Below, one piece after another: positions 14,000-14,112 of a stretch of 14,112 nt of DNA (position 1 is its first letter; every line of letters begins with the position of its first letter). A program made the translations under genes and the position numbers. The notes beneath the pieces were generated by a model, which was given only the letters and a program-made list of their open reading frames with translations, did no database searches and was not told where the DNA came from. This DNA comes from Caryophanales bacterium UBA3935 (GTDB taxonomy: Bacteria; Bacillota_I; Bacilli_A; ML615J-28; CAG-698): NCBI GenBank assembly GCA_002385755.1, contig DGED01000005.1:9837-23948 (forward strand), read 5' to 3'.

Positions 14000-14112
14000 A
14001 TGAATTCAAACACAAAGCAGGCAAAGCTGTCGAGCCGATCCAAATGGAGCTACAGTTTGGGCGGCATCGGCCGCGACATGACCTACACCCTGGTCGCAAC
14101 GTTTTTCTTGCT
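14000..14112 (+). CDS. Start of a GPH/melibiose-carrier-family (MFS) transporter, cut by window end
   Basis: Only 37 residues are visible. After a short polar N-terminus (SSRSK) comes WSYSLGGIGRDMTYTLVATFFL, the typical first membrane segment of glycoside-pentoside-hexuronide:cation symporters (compare K-x-SYGxGxxG-x-N/D-x-x-Y in melibiose carriers). Such proteins import sugars or glycosides with Na+ or H+ in the cytoplasmic membrane. GGAGG lies five bases before the ATG at 14000, and an extended -10 promoter is just upstream. The substrate cannot be judged from this fragment, and a neighbouring catabolic gene, if any, would lie outside the window. Confidence 0.8.
   Translation, partial: MNSNTKQAKLSSRSKWSYSLGGIGRDMTYTLVATFFL

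Noticed and set aside
13741..14112. Plus-strand open frame starting ATG at 13741 and running to the window end
   Set aside because: No Shine-Dalgarno, composition unlike neighbouring genes, and it overlaps the promoter and start of the clearly recognisable GPH transporter in another frame as well as the dedA leader.
1..14112. Mobile elements, CRISPR arrays, toxin-antitoxin or defence genes
   Set aside because: No transposase, integrase, regularly spaced repeats or known defence domains found on either strand; all long genes belong to housekeeping families.

Overview
The window reads as a stretch of ordinary chromosome from a member of the Bacillota, about half G+C. Shine-Dalgarno sequences are strong, promoters are sigma-A-like with several extended -10 elements, and the set of genes (AddAB, MntP, a YqjM-type ene-reductase, a purine riboswitch) fits Bacillota. 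A family I inorganic pyrophosphatase and a shortened AddB hint at a lineage near the Mollicutes-like or Erysipelotrichia-like Bacilli, but that is inference. TGA is used as a stop (addB), so the code is standard. I see no IS element, phage gene, CRISPR array, tRNA or rRNA.

Layout. (1) 1-1730: ppa (minus, cut by the left edge) diverges from namA (plus), which ends in a bidirectional terminator shared with mntP. (2) 1728-8932: a minus-strand run starting from a good promoter at 8932-8904: a coiled-coil protein with a degenerate J-like segment, addB, addA (4-base overlap) and then mntP, which also seems to have its own promoter with palindromes. (3) 8943-11428: a MalY/PatB-type aminotransferase (minus) diverges from trxA and a Crp/Fnr-family regulator (plus). 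The trxA promoter has no good -35 but carries GTGA-N5-TCAC at about -41, where a class II Crp-type activator would bind. (4) 11328-13047: an NCS2 uracil-type permease (minus) behind a guanine-type purine riboswitch with its own attenuator; its end overlaps that of the regulator through crossed terminators. (5) 13109-14112: a DedA-family membrane protein (minus) with a long structured leader, divergent from the beginning of a GPH-family transporter (plus, cut by the right edge), with a 16-bp perfect palindrome between them.

The genes are mostly housekeeping: pyrophosphate removal, ene/quinone reduction, Mn export, double-strand-break repair, sulfur amino-acid metabolism, thiol redox, base uptake and membrane lipid-carrier or ion physiology. 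The most interesting parts are regulatory. The dedA leader can form a hairpin-loop pseudoknot and contains a segment complementary to the dedA Shine-Dalgarno sequence, so it may be an uncharacterised translational switch. The permease pairs a guanine-specific aptamer with a uracil-type substrate site. The regulator's recognition helix agrees with the GTGA half-sites found upstream of trxA.
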